A DNA stretch of 64,000 nucleotides from Dendrolimus kikuchii (Eukaryota; Arthropoda; Insecta; Lepidoptera; Lasiocampidae): positions 24,727,051 to 24,791,050 of the forward strand of contig CM034391.1 of the NCBI GenBank assembly GCA_019925095.2, read 5' to 3'. Positions 10,801 to 20,986 of the stretch are shown in pieces. A program made the position numbers and the translations under genes. The notes beneath the pieces are model-generated. The model saw only the letters and a list, made by a program, of their open reading frames with translations, was not told the origin of the DNA and searched no databases. Within the stretch, counting starts at the first letter, position 1; each line of letters opens with the position of its first letter.

Positions 10801-11426
10801 CGTCTTCTCATCGCGGCGGACAACGCACTACTGGCTAGCGCAACGCGGGGGCGCGCATATTAATAGTCGCTCTATCTCGCTTGCACATCATCCGTCCCGC
10901 TCACACTCTGTACTATATATTGTACTAGCTGTACGACTTGTTAATATTTGTACTTAAGGTTACCGTTTCCAAAATAAATCAGTTCACATCAGCACTCGAC
11001 AGTGAATACTGCTCTCTGCCATCTGAAGTATCACTTAACCTCTACCTCTCGATGCCACAAGGTGATTGTGCGAACGCAATTTTCAACAAACACCTTGTCA
11101 TTAATTTTGAAGAATGCCAGAGCGCAGCGAAATTTCCAATCGATCGCGTTAAACAAAGACATTATGAGATCAATGCCAGCTACACCCCTTCCGAGACGTT
11201 TAAAATGACAAATGGAGCATCCTGAATTCACGCCGAACCCGAGTAATAAATCAATAAACCTGCCATTACATTGAATGGTTTGAATACCAATAGGATGGGT
11301 GTAGTTTGTGATTCGTGTATCTATATTTGAGTAAGTTGTACCAATCGACTCAGCTTGTGACAGAACTAAAGAAGTTTGTACTGTTACGCTTTAATATAAC
11401 AAAATTTATAAAACACGATTTATTTT
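10801..11426 (+). other. Unclassified, possibly LTR-retrotransposon leader
   Basis: Changes to more GC-balanced DNA with an 'atcgcggcgg..gcgcgcatat' segment, a TATATATTGTAC region and an AAATAAATCAGTTC segment. A 95-codon frame (10938-11225) contains SALDSEYCSLPSEVSLNLYL. I do not recognise it, and no flanking direct repeats were found. Confidence 0.25.
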
Positions 11427-11543
11427 ATTCAGGAGTTCAACAGATGGAAAGCGGTTACCTTCACTAATGTCGCAACACAACTCAAGATGGTTATGGCGAC
11501 ATACTCAGACCATAGATGGTAGCCATCCAGACGGGCAAATACC
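11427..11543 (-). mobile_element. S340 fragment with internal deletion
   Basis: Has the tail end (CAGGAGTTCAACAG.., GAAAGCGGTTACC) and then skips directly to CGCAACACAACTCAAG.., ending at a GGGCAAATACC sequence. Confidence 0.7.
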
Positions 11544-11558
11544 TAATAAATAGTATAA

Positions 11559-11795
11559 TCTTATACTAATATATAAAGCTGAACAGTTTGTTTATTTAAA
11601 CGCGCTAATCTCAGGAACTACTGGTCTGATTTGAAAAATTCTTTCAGTGTTGGATATCCCATTTATCGAGGAAGGCTATAGGCTATATATCATCACGCTA
11701 AGACCAATAGGAGCGGAGCAGCAATGAAAAATGTTTCAAAATCGGGGGGGCTTTGAAAACAAACTCCACGCGGACGGCGTCGCGGGCACAGCTAG
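11559..11795 (+). mobile_element. HEL-1 Helitron-like element
   Basis: A|TCTTATACTAATATATAAAG at the left and ..GGCACAGCTAG|T at the right, 237 bp, same ends as 7205-7442. It lies 15 bp right of an S340 fragment. Confidence 0.75.
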
Positions 11796-11990
11796 TATCA
11801 TCATAATTATCATCCGAGTGTTAAATCCCAGTTGCGTTCGAAGCCTTCGCTCCAACGCCCAGGGTCGGCTTTCCTACTTTTTCTTCTACACTTTGCGCGG
11901 CCTTTGGTATCCCTTGTATTGAGACCATTGATACTCATGTCATTAGAGTCTTCGACAGGGACCCAACGGAGGAGGCATGATTAGCCGTAT
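11796..11990 (-). mobile_element. RTE-c LINE 3' fragment
   Basis: In reverse: ..CCTGGGCGTTGGAGCGAAGG.., CACTCGGATGATAATTATGATGA tail. It resembles the RTE-c ends at 61.9-62.4 kb. Confidence 0.55.
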
Positions 11991-12211
11991 GATTAGGTTA
12001 CATTAGTACCCCACATAATTAGCCGATTACGGTAGAACGTGACCGTACCAGCGTAAGCGACTCCATTGCAGTCTGTCTGCCATGTCTGGACAAGAAGACT
12101 GCTGCAGATGCGGGAGTTCCTGTGACGCGCAACTCCTGCTTCAGTCGCTGAAGTACAGAACATGCTTCACCACCATACAAAAGGATAGGTTTCACCAATA
12201 CATTTAAGCTA

Positions 12212-12413
12212 TCTTTATATATATAATTCTTCTGTACGTGTGTTGACAGTGAACTCCTCCTAAACGGCTGGACCGATTTGGATGAATTTTTTGTGTGTGT
12301 TCAAGTGGATTCGAGAATGGTTTAGATTCACAATTAGACCCGGTAGGTGGCGCTGCAATCGGGTTCTAAGTTTTATTTCTTCAGGGCAGAACAATGCCTG
12401 CCGGGACAGCTAG
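12212..12413 (+). mobile_element. HEL-4 Helitron-like element
   Basis: A|TCTTTATATATATAATTC to ..GCCGGGACAGCTAG|T. The body carries GGTAGGTGGCGCTGCAATCG. 202 bp. Relatives at 15214-15424 and 34735-34906. Confidence 0.7.
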
Positions 12414-12431
12414 TACTATTATAAATCTAAA

Positions 12432-12715
12432 CTAGGATATGCCTGTGACTTCGTTCACGTTTGACTTGAAATTACCGCGGGATTTCCGGGACACAGCATT
12501 TAAAAAAGAATGTACGCTGTCGTTTCAGTGAAAACTGTTCCCGGCAAAAATCCTGCAGTATTCCCGGGATAAAGAGTAGCACAAAGTTTATATATAAGAA
12601 TTAGCTGTCGATCAGCAAAAACCGCATCGAAATCGGCTTAGTAGTTTTTACGTGAATCTTGAACAAACGGACAAGATTTTTTTTTCAAATTACACCGTGT
12701 TCTCCATCGTTTATA
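12432..12715 (-). mobile_element. HEL-3 Helitron-like element
   Basis: In reverse it ends ..GTCACAGGCATATCCTAG|T; the body contains 'cccgggaatactgcagg' and the far end is TATATAAACGATGGAGAAC. Other copies at 38590-39045, 44823-45130 and 59795-60110. Confidence 0.6.
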
Positions 12716-12883
12716 TATTCGAGTTATTTATTTTTGAATGGCTTTAATGTACAGACACGGCATGCTTAGAATTTTATAATATTATACATTTAAAATAGAG
12801 AAGTAAGGGGGCTCAGCAGATTTCGAAAATAAAGTATTTATTTTTATATATTATTATTTATCTATTTTATATATAAGCAAAAG

Positions 12884-13103
12884 TCGTGGAAGGCCACGAC
12901 ACACCTTCCATGATCAAATTGATCGTGTACTAGCAGAAGGTGATGTAAGGAGCTTTAAGAACAGACGAGCGTGCATGACAAGAGCTATGAATGTCAAAGA
13001 AGCGAGTGAGGTGTGTAAGAACAAGCCTGAATGGCGCTCTGTTGGTCGTGCCTACCCCGCAAGGGAACTGGCGGGAGGCTATGTATGTATGTATGTATTT
13101 TTA
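12884..13103 (+). mobile_element. RTE-a LINE 3' fragment
   Basis: Coding tail ending ..[10 protein letters not shown].. with mutated stop region (GGGAGGC for GTGAAG), then (TATG)n. Confidence 0.75.
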
Positions 13104-13650
13104 TATATTTTTTATTCATCCCTAATACTCCACAGTACCTTAAGGAACGCTTCGAATTTATTTCTTGCTCTCACAATTTACGCCCTTCCAGTCAACATAG
13201 ACTTATTACTCTTATTCACAATACAACCTTCTTCAATAATTCTTTCACGATTAAGGCTGTCCAACTTTGAAATTCATTGCCTGTTGCTGACAGACAAGCA
13301 AAATCCCTAATAACATATAAGAACTTAGTCAGGAAATTCCATCTACAATATAATGATATATAATTTTATATAATTAGTAGATATTATATTGCATATAGTT
13401 ATATGTTTAAATAGTTGCATATTATCACCATATCTTGTATATGTATATAACTTATGTGTATATTTGTATATATAGTATAGTTATATATTTATTATTAAAA
13501 TATAAGTAATCGTACAATAATTATGTATACCACCGTCGCTACTCCTAATCAAAATATTCTTGCCACGGGTTGTCTGGAAGAGATCGCTTTTTAGCGATAA
13601 GACCGCCCTTTGTACCCAACTAGACTAATAGAAAGAAATAAAGAAAGAAA
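13104..13650 (+). mobile_element. L-hp LINE 3' end
   Basis: 13128-13265 encodes ..NTPQYLKERFEFIS.. and ..NNSFTIKAVQL*NSLPVADRQAKS.., an RT C-terminus with a stop replacing the conserved Trp. The 3' UTR follows, with GGTTGTCTGGAAGAGATCGC and the stem ATCGCTTTTTAGCGAT near 13582-13597, and an A-rich AATAAAGAAAGAAA tail. Confidence 0.7.
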
Positions 13651-13689
13651 ATAATGTTTATTTAGAGTTATTTAAAATTATTAAAGTAT

Positions 13690-13835
13690 ACATACATAAG
13701 CAGTTTAATAAAAGCCAAAAGTTAACAAACTCTAAACAGGCCCTAACTCAGCAAATGCTGGTTGATCACAACCGACGCTGGTCTTCCGTTAGTGCCAGGC
13801 AGTAACGTCACCTTCACAGAAGAAAAAAAAAATAA
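13690..13835 (-). mobile_element. LINE-like 3' UTR
   Basis: In reverse reads 'ggaagaccagcgtcggttg' and 'accagcatttgctgagttag'; related to 9440-9650. Confidence 0.45.
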
Positions 13836-13855
13836 CTAAGGAACATTTAATATTA

Positions 13856-14357
13856 TTTTCAACACACTTGCTCATAAAGTGGCTCTATGGTCACCGCAAT
13901 TAGGCACAGAATGACACCCATTATCAAACTGTGAGTAAAAAACATTATAACTCACTAGTGAGTTATAGATTTTTTTTTTTTTAATTTATTGGTTGAGTTG
14001 CTTTGTTCTTAAAAAAGTTTTTATTCAAAAAAAAAGATCGTGTTCTATAGAACAAATAAATTAATGTTCCTATTGCTTGCTCATTTCATGCAACTTCTTA
14101 TTTAAATAGATAATTTTAACTCGTACGTGTTTAATAAATAAAACTTTCACTCATATATAACTTTGTTTTATCTACTAAATAAAATGAGTTTTTGTTGTTA
14201 TTTTATTCACAAGTGTGTTGAAAAACGTCGTATGATACACGTGTGTATTGATGATTACCGTCCTCGGCTCTCTTAAGACCCTCGCCTGCGGCTCGAGTCT
14301 CAATGGCGCCTCGGCGGTAATCACCAATGTTACACACTAGTATCATAATGTACTATT
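13856..14357 (+). mobile_element. DINE-like palindrome-rich element, copy 1
   Basis: About 502 bp, closely matching the copies at 22971-23460 and 27975-28475. Inverted 15-mers TTTTCAACACACTTG (13856-13870) and CAAGTGTGTTGAAAA (14210-14224) bracket an AT-rich centre with a perfect 22-bp palindrome (13946-13967, core AACTCACTAGTGAGTT) and TGTTCTATAGAACA. Beyond the right inverted repeat lies a terminal stem: 14232-14260 pairs with 14315-14346. Subterminal inverted repeats plus a 3' hairpin and insertion in T-runs are the layout of Helentron-derived DINE/HINE elements. No coding capacity. Confidence 0.6.
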
Positions 14358-14509
14358 ATAATTAGAACACCATGAAACAAAGAATAGAGATATTTTGAAT
14401 AATTTAATATAAGTGCATAATATGTTATGTAATAATTATTGAAAATTGAAAATAATGATTTTGAAAAGTAATAATAGGTATTACGAACAAAAAGAAATTA
14501 AATTAATTT

Positions 14510-14751
14510 TTTTGTTTTTTTTTTTCATTGCAGGAGTTCAGCAGACAGGCATACGGCCCACTAGATGGAAAGCGGTTACCATCGCCTATGGACATTTGCA
14601 ACAACAAAGGTGCTACAAATGCGCTGCTGCTCTCTTAAAGGAGACTGGAACCTGGACACTAACGCCGGAACACAACACAAGGTTGTTATGGCGGCATACT
14701 CAAGACCAGGGGTGGTCGCCATCCAGTCGAGCAAATACTCTACCACCTGGC
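14510..14751 (-). mobile_element. S340 copy truncated at CCAGGTGG
   Basis: Runs from the A-tail side (poly-T then ATTGCAGGAGTTCAGCAGAC) to ..TACCACCTGG, where the family sequence stops abruptly. The same breakpoint is seen at 38287 and 45831. Confidence 0.85.
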
Positions 14752-14905
14752 GAATAGAACTATAACTATAAAAAAGACTCAACTAGGCTTACTAAAAGGC
14801 GCTTGTATCATGTGCGAGATCTGCTTGCTCTATACTAGTAACTCTAATACTAGTTCGTAAGTTTTTCTATAATGGTGTACAATAAAGTGTTATCTATCTA
14901 TCTAT
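14752..14905 (+). mobile_element. LINE 3' tail
   Basis: Ends ATGGTGTACAATAAAGTGTT followed by (ATCT)n and (ATC)n, as in the reverse tail at 6860-6910. It starts exactly where the truncated S340 ends. Confidence 0.5.
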
Positions 14906-15012
14906 CATCATCATCATCTTATCATCAAGTAAAAACTCTTGAACGGTTTTAAATGAATCTAGCTTATAACACAGATTAACATTTAGGCTACTCCTTATCC
15001 TTATAGTAGGTA

Positions 15013-15195
15013 TATACTCGCCGTAGAACCGTTTTAATATGGAAAAGTATATTCTGCATGGCGCCAGTGATATTTAATAAAGTACCCACATCTATTAGGG
15101 ATGATAATATGCATTTGTTTAAAAAGAGACTGCAGAAGATATTATTCGAAAAATGCTATTACGACTATAAAAAATTTCTTGATGACCAATTCTAA
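15013..15195 (+). pseudogene. LINE reverse-transcriptase C-terminus
   Basis: Frame reads ..APVIFNKVPTSIRDD.., ..FKKRLQKILFEKCYYDYKKF.. then TAA (15193-15195). The pattern ..LP/VPxxIR-(n)-FKxxLxxxLxxKcYYs..eFL is a standard non-LTR retrotransposon ORF2 end. A related but distinct tail is at 41328-41453. Confidence 0.6.
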
Positions 15196-15213
15196 ATCAA
15201 ATTTGACAATATA

Positions 15214-15424
15214 TCTTAATATATATAAATTACGTGACACGTTGTTTGTCCGCGATGAACTCCTAAACTACTTAACCGATTTTAATCAAATTTTCACACC
15301 GTGTGCAGTTTGATCCAACTTGAAAGATAGGATAGCTTACAGTTGGACCCGGTAGGTGGCGCTGCAATCGGGTTCTAAATTTTATTTCTTCAGGGCAGAA
15401 CAACGTCTGCCGGGACAGATAGTA
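15214..15424 (+). mobile_element. HEL-4 Helitron-like element
   Basis: A|TCTTAATATATATAAATTAC start; CGGTAGGTGGCGCTGCAATC inside; the 3' end is ..CGGGACAGATAG|T, with CTAG mutated to ATAG. Confidence 0.65.
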
Positions 15425-15466
15425 TAATATATACTTTGAAAACCCTTATTATTCTAATGCTAGCTG

Positions 15467-15800
15467 ATCCGGCAAACGTTGTTTGGCCTTTTAAATTATT
15501 TTTAGTGATTTTAAGTTAAATTACTTCAGTACTAATATCGCTATTAAAAATAGAGGTTAGTGGTAGAAGGGTGAAAATTTTAAATTGTATGTATTTTTCA
15601 ATTCTAAATCATAATAAAATATGAATAAGAAATTTTGACAAAAAATAATTAGGGTGGGTTACCTTTATCATTTAAGGGTATGAAAAACAGTTGTTGGCCG
15701 ATTCTCAGATTTACCCGATATGCGCAAAAATTTCATAAAAATCGGTTCAGCCGTTTCGTAGGAGTTTGGTAACAAACACCGCGACACGATAATTTTATAT
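15467..15800 (-). mobile_element. Helitron-like repeat (GGATCAGCTAG end)
   Basis: The reverse strand ends ..CAAACAACGTTTGCCGGATCAGCTAG. The far end holds 'cggttcagccgtttcgtagg'. This is a common lepidopteran repeat type; a related end lies at 42235-42275. Confidence 0.5.
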
Positions 15801-15817
15801 ATTACATTTCTTTTTCA

Positions 15818-16025
15818 GGCCACGACACACCTTCCATGATCAAATTGATCGTGTGCTAGCAGAAGGTGATGTCAGGAGCCTTAAGAACAGACGAGCGTGC
15901 ATGACAAGAGTTATGAATGTCAAAGAAGCAAGTGAGGTGTGTAAGAATAAGCCTGAATGGCGCTCTGTTGTCCGTGCCTACCCCGCAAGGGAACTGGCGT
16001 GAAGTTATGTATGTATGTATGTACA
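15818..16025 (+). mobile_element. RTE-a LINE 3' fragment
   Basis: Coding tail ..[20 protein letters not shown].. to ..ARELA* and (TATG)n. TACATTTC flanks both sides (about 15806 and 16021), a weak target duplication. Confidence 0.75.
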
Positions 16026-16079
16026 TTTCATTTTTACATTTCTGACATAGTATTCTATACGCAATATCTAAGCTAAGAC

Positions 16080-16560
16080 TTAAGCTCCAGGGGTGGAAGT
16101 GATAAACGGCCTAACGTCGGAAGTAGCTTCGGTGAACCTGCAGCCCACCTCTCGACACCCCTTAGCCACTCACACCCATGTTGCCCCTGTCTTTATGGCA
16201 TTTTTTGGGGCCCATGCAGGGAGTGGCGAGTCACCGTCTGCCCATTTTTCCATGTTCCCTGAACATTGCGACGGGCAGACGCCATAGTCCCCATATTCCC
16301 AGACCCCTAGTACCATTAGCAGTTCACCACAATAGCCCGGTACTTTTTGTCCTCATTTCCCACAATAGTCCTACACTGGCCGGGGCTTGTCCTTGGGTGC
16401 ATTACTATATGGTGTAGACAGGGATAATCACCGGCCAGTGTCACGCCACATTTACATTAAATTTGTCAAAGGGCCTCTACGTGTTGGCCTTCCCATGGCC
16501 CCACGCAAGCCCCCCAAAAGTCCGGGCCATTTTTATGGCCCGTGGTTTTGAAAGACATAC
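16080..16560. repeat. GC-rich repeat-like insert, unclassified
   Basis: A GC-rich block in AT-rich surroundings with several short conflicting frames. It ends where tSINE-1 begins. The palindromic CGGCCAGTG/CACTGGCCGG pair (about 16374-16441) could be a stem. No protein signature recognised. Confidence 0.35.
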
Positions 16561-16561
16561 A

Positions 16562-16860
16562 GTAATAATAATATCAGCCCATAAATGTCCCACTGTTGGG
16601 CTCGGGCCTCCCATTATAGGGGGAACGGACGTATACCCGCCACGCTTGTCCAAGGCGGCTTGGCAGGTTTGACACATCGGTTATCTCGATGTGCAGGTTG
16701 CATCACGATGTTTTCCTTCACCGTTATTAGCACGTGGTAATTGTAAGAATATGCATATCAGATCAGAAAACTGACTAAACGGTGCATGCGTTTAGGCCAG
16801 TATCGAACCCGCGCCCTTTGAGTTTGGGACGCGTGCACTAGCCATTATGCTACCACGACT
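16562..16860 (-). mobile_element. tSINE-1 copy (tRNA-derived SINE)
   Basis: In reverse: AGTCGTGGTAGCATAATGGC (A-box-like), then GCGGGTTCGATACTGGCC (B-box-like), a body with 'gataaccgatgtgtcaaacc', and a GGGCTGATATTATTATTA tail. Same structure at 17969, 33902 and 41486. Confidence 0.8.
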
Positions 16861-17099
16861 CAAATTCTAGACAAAAAAAAGTAAAATTAATGTCTGAGGA
16901 TTTAGTGGAATACATGTTTTCGGTAACTAGTTGGTTTCCAACTTTTAATTGCTATTTGCATGCCTGAAAGGCCAAAAACATGTGAAACATAAAATAGCAT
17001 GTCAGCTAAAGTATTTACTAACCATGTTTTTAGCCAAATAAATGATTTGATTTGATATACCAAAAAAAGGGTACTAAAGTTAGCTACAGTACGTTAATT

Positions 17100-17335
17100 T
17101 TGGTGTGGTTGAGCGGGCTAAGCCTTTACCGGCTTACCTCACTGCAACGCAGAGGCTCCGGGTTCGATTCCTGGTATGGTAAATTTCGGAATCGATTTTT
17201 CTCCGTTATTTACTATGGTCTGGGTGTCTGGGATCGGCCCCAGAGTGGTCCGTTGTATATTACCCATAACAGAAGCGTAACTTGTTTAATTTGGGGATAT
17301 ACAGTGTGTGTGTTTGTCTTGTCTGCCGATTTCGG
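17100..17335 (+). mobile_element. tSINE-2 copy
   Basis: TGTGGTTGAGCGGGCTAAGC head, GGGTTCGATTCCTGG B-box-like motif, and a tail ..GTGTTTGTCTTGTCTGCCGA. Confidence 0.75.
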
Positions 17336-17368
17336 TGCCGTCGTCGTTGCAATTCCTTAACAAACATT

Positions 17369-17580
17369 TATCCGTGCAGGAATTGAAAAATAATACAATT
17401 TCCTGCAGTCAGGCGGCCTGTTGTAAGAGGCGACAAAACAACCCACAGCCAGGTGGTAGGGCATTTGCCCGACTGGATGGCCACCACCCCTGGTCTAGAG
17501 TATGTCGCCATAACAACCTTGAGTTGTGTTCCGCATTAGTGACCAGGCTCCAGTCTCCCTTAAAAGAGCAGCAACGCATG
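17369..17580 (+). mobile_element. S340 copy, 3' end replaced
   Basis: Intact 5' end (TATCCGTGCAGG) to ..AGAGCAGCAACGCATGAG, then an abrupt switch to HEL-1 sequence. Confidence 0.8.
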
Positions 17581-17650
17581 AGAATTTTTCAAATCAGACC
17601 AGTAGTTCCTGAGATTAGCGCGTTTAAACAAACAAACAAACATAAGATAT
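17581..17650 (-). mobile_element. HEL-1 fragment
   Basis: 'aatttttcaaatcagaccag' to 'gcgcgtttaaacaaacaaac' matches the 5' half of HEL-1 in reverse. It sits between two oppositely oriented S340 copies. Confidence 0.6.
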
Positions 17651-17654
17651 ATAA

Positions 17655-17954
17655 TATTTTTTTATTTTTTTTTATTGACGGCCCACTTGATGGCAAACGG
17701 TTACCATCGCCTATGGACATTTGCAACACCAAAGGTGCTATAAATGCGCTGCTGCTCTCTTAAGGGAGACTGGAACCTGGACACTAACGCCGGAACACAA
17801 TACAAGGTTGTTATGGCGGCATACTCTAGACCAGGGGTGGTCGCCATCCAGTCGAGCAAATACTCTACCACCTGGCTGTGGGTTATTTAGTCGCCTCTTA
17901 CAACAGACCGCCTGACTGCAGGAAATTGTATTATTTTTCAATTCCTGCACGGAT
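17655..17954 (-). mobile_element. S340 copy
   Basis: Poly-T/ATTG, lacking the ~30 bp with GCAGGAGTTCAGCAGACAG, then GACGGCCCACTTGATGG to the family end CCTGCACGGATA. It forms an inverted pair with 17369-17580. Confidence 0.85.
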
Positions 17955-17968
17955 AAAAATATAATATA

Positions 17969-18265
17969 TAAATAATATCAGCCCATTAATGTCCCACTGC
18001 TGAGCTCGGGCCTCCGATTATAGGGGGAACAGACAGTATACACGCCATGCTTGTCCAAGGCGGCTTGGCAGGTTTGACACATCGGTTATCTCGATGTGCA
18101 GGTTGCATCACGATGTTTTCCTTCACCGTTGTTAGCACATGGTAATTGTAACAATATGCACATTAGATCAGAAAACTGACTAAGAGGTGCATGCGTTCCG
18201 GCCAGGATCGAACCCGCGCCCTCTGAGTCTGGGACGCGTGCGCTAGCCATTACGCTACCACGACT
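17969..18265 (-). mobile_element. tSINE-1 copy
   Basis: Full-length reverse copy from ATAATATCAGCCC to CGCTACCACGACT. Confidence 0.8.
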
Positions 18266-18642
18266 TTAAAAATAAATAAATATATATATAATATATTACA
18301 ATAAAAAAAAAAACAAATACGTCGTCATCGTGGCAATGAGAACAAAGTTTTGCAGCCACACGCTAGTGCTGAAGTAAAGTTCAAACCAATAAAATTCCTT
18401 TCGTACATAAATTGAGTAAGTTGCAAAAAGATGAAATGCCTTTATGCTCGGAGAAAACTGAATTTTGTTTTAGTTTTTCTACTATCTTTTGCTTAGGAAA
18501 GGCAACTTTGTAGTACAAGTTTCATAACATTTTTGCTATGAATAAAAAGGGAAGTTTCTGTAGTGTTTTTAACATAAAAGTTGCCTCGGGTTATTGATAC
18601 AATACTGGTTTTAATAAAATCACAAATATCTCTACATATATA
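18266..18642. other. Nothing recognised
   Basis: AT-rich DNA, no supported feature. Confidence 0.4.
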
Positions 18643-18912
18643 TGTAGGAATGTTAAGGATGTTTAATGTGTAACGGAACGCAAGTGTAGATCGAATGAGA
18701 TGAATGAATGAAAGGTTTGATTGATATTTGGAATGAACAGAGCGGAGTCGTGAGTCGGAAGCGAAAGAGGGTGGTAGGGTGCGTGTAAGACGAAGTTGTT
18801 GTTCTAAAGGTGTATTTAATTAAAAGAATATTAAAAAGTGTTTCATTTCAAAGAAGGTGTTTTATTGAAGACGAGCCAAATTTTTATCAACGCACGCACC
18901 ACCCACCCCACA
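18643..18912. mobile_element. Possible solo LTR
   Basis: A 270-bp segment beginning TGTAGGAATGTTAAGG and ending CACCCACCCCACA, flanked by TATA on both sides (18639-18642 and 18913-18916). TG..CA ends and a 4-bp duplication fit an LTR. There is no second copy in the window to confirm it. Confidence 0.35.
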
Positions 18913-18958
18913 TATATGGCATGAAATCATAAGTTTATTTGATTTAACAATCGAGGTA

Positions 18959-19160
18959 TCTATACTAATGTTATAAAGAGGTAAAGTATGTTAGTTTGTG
19001 ATGTTTGTAGGGGGTAATCTCTGGATCTAATAAACCGATTTTCAAAATTCTTTTGCCGTTAGAAAGCTACGTTAACAGGGAGTGTCATAGGCTATATAAC
19101 ATGACGCTATATACCACGGGAGCAGGACAGAGCGCGGATGAAACCGCGCCGGGCCGCTAG
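18959..19160 (+). mobile_element. HEL-2 Helitron-like element
   Basis: A|TCTATACTAATGTTATAAAG start, ..CGCCGGGCCGCTAG|T end, 202 bp. Second copy at 31137-31321. Confidence 0.75.
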
Positions 19161-19408
19161 TAGGTAATAAGAAAGAATAAAACTTTATTTTATTTTCTCA
19201 CACAACGATTTACAAGTGAACTAAGACTTGTGGTGTGAGACTGATGCCCATTGTAGATCTGTGCAGATATGTATTACAAGTCACCAGTGCTCCACTTCAT
19301 GACGAAAGACATACTACATACTAATTGTAAGGGAATGTGGGTATGTGTATGATAATGGTGTGTACACAAATAACTCACACGTGTTATGATATTCAAGTTA
19401 TATTTATT
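19161..19408 (-). repeat. Unclassified, possible LINE 3' end
   Basis: In reverse the left part reads ..AAAATAAAGTTTTATTCTTT, a polyadenylation-like tail. Nothing else recognised. Confidence 0.3.
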
Positions 19409-19479
19409 TATAATAGGTTGGGGAAAAAGTTTCTTCGCATTTTATATAAAAATTCAAAAGGTTTTTTTATAAAGTTTAT

Positions 19480-20826
19480 TTACATTTGACTAAAGTATGT
19501 AGGTGCCATTTGTTGGATAACTTTTTGCCATCGTGTAGGTAGGGACGTGATCCCATTGCTATAAAAATTTTGGGGCTTCTGATCAAAAGACTGCGACAAG
19601 TGGTTTTTGCAGTTCTCTCGTGATGTAAACCTGACACTGCCTAAGGTATTCTGCAGAGACCGAAACAGGTGAAAATCTGAAGGTGCAAGGTCAGGACTAT
19701 ACGACGGATGCATTAAAACCTCCCAGCCAAACTCTCGTAATTTTTGCTGAGTGGCTAAAGCTGTGTGAAGTCTAGCGTTATCATGGTGAAAAACCACACC
19801 CCTTCTCTTGATTAATTCCGGCCGTTTTCTCTCAACTTTTTGCTTTAATCTCATCAGTTGTTCGCAGTACAGTTCAGAACCGATGGTCCTGCCTGGCGGC
19901 AAGAGCTCATAATGAATAATGCCCTTCCGATCCCACCATACACACAACATCACCTTGTTGCGAGTTAACCCAGGTTTCGCCACAGTCTGTGAAGCCTGAC
20001 CGGCCTTTGATCATGATCTTCTTCGCACGTTCTTGTCGTACGTAATCCACTTTTCATCACCAGTTATCAGCTTCTTCAAAAATGGTTCGGTTTCATTACG
20101 TTGTAATAAAGAAGCACAAATGAGTGCACGGTTCATTAGGTTTCTTTCAGTGAGCTCACGAGGCACCCAAATATCGAGCTTTTTTGTTTACCCAGCTTTT
20201 TTCAAATGCGCCAAAACCGTTTTGTGGTCAATTCCCAGTTCTCTAGCTACGTCGTAACTACTAATATGCCGATCTTGCTCCACTTTTTCAAAAATGGCAT
20301 CAATTTTGTCCGTAACAGGGCGACCAGAGCGACGTGCATCTTTGATATCATAATTTCCGGATTGAAAACGCTTAAACCAATTTTGCGCTACTCTCACAGA
20401 TACTGCATTAGATCCATAAAAATCACAAATTTCTTTCGCAGCTTGTTTTTTTTATTGCAGGAGATCAGCAGACAGGCAGACGGCACACTTGATGGAAAGC
20501 GGTTACCATCGCCTATGAACATTTGCAACACCAAAGTTGCTACAAATGCGCTGCTGCTCTCTTAAGGGAGACTGGAACCTGGTCACTAATGCCGGAACAC
20601 AACTCAAGGTTGTTATGGCGACATACTTTAGACCACGGGTGGTAGCCATCCAGTCGGGCAAACGCCCTACCACCTGGCTGTGGGTTGTTAAGTCGCCTTT
20701 TACGACAGGCCGCCCGGCCGCAGGAAATTGTGTTGCATTTATACCTTTTTTGTAGTAAAATTTTAAAATGTATCGAATTTCTTCATTAGGTTCACTTATT
20801 TTAACATAAAGAAAAACAAATGAAAA
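19480..20826 (-). pseudogene. mariner transposase pseudogene (D34D type)
   Basis: Read leftward, fragments cover an almost complete mariner transposase. They are: SEPNEEIRYILKFYYKKG (about 20795-20750), then an S340 insertion; RVAQNWFKRFQSGNYDIKDA and HISSYDVARELGIDHKTVLA (N-terminal helix-turn-helix); ITGDEKWITYDK with the first catalytic Asp; HHDNARLHTALATQQK with the second; and YSPDLAPSDFHLF with the third, exactly 34 residues after the second. Damage: the start codon is out of frame by one base. A TAA follows HLKKAG, where related proteins usually have Tyr. A TGA sits at 20009-20011 after RRRS, where Trp is usual. The S340 splits the coding sequence. It cannot make active enzyme. Confidence 0.9.
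20447..20738 (-). mobile_element. S340 inside mariner coding sequence
   Basis: The host codons GCA ACA CAA | GCT GCG (reading NATQAAKEI) are split. The element enters as ..ACAA-TTTCCTGCGG and leaves through a poly-A run into CAAGCTGCG. ACAA is therefore probably duplicated, and this copy lacks the first ~35 bp of the family: 5' truncation plus A-tail, as in retroposition. Confidence 0.85.
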
Positions 20827-20986
20827 TCACACATTTTCCTAATTTGAATTTGGAATTGTCTTCTTTAAAATTAAAACTTTTTAATGGTACAAAAACCAGC
20901 CAGATACAAATGGTATAGCCATAGAGATCATATTACAAGTTCATACATACTATATGCGAAAAGACTTTTTCCCCAACCTATTATAC

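Larger units (their letters stand above)
19411..20984 (-). mobile_element. mariner-family DNA transposon, defective
   Basis: Bounded by ~30-bp inverted repeats (TAATAGGTTGGGGAAAAAGT.., two mismatches) and a TA at each side (19409-19410, 20985-20986), as expected for mariner target duplication. Total 1574 bp, or about 1.28 kb after removing the internal S340, the normal mariner length. The single transposase gene is broken. Confidence 0.9.

Noticed and set aside
16800..16860. tRNA gene on the minus strand
   Set aside because: A/B-box-like motifs are those of tSINE-1; no cloverleaf or anticodon arm could be supported, and the same block repeats four times with a long body.
17100..17180. tRNA gene on the plus strand
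   Set aside because: Head of tSINE-2, repeated elsewhere with the same body.
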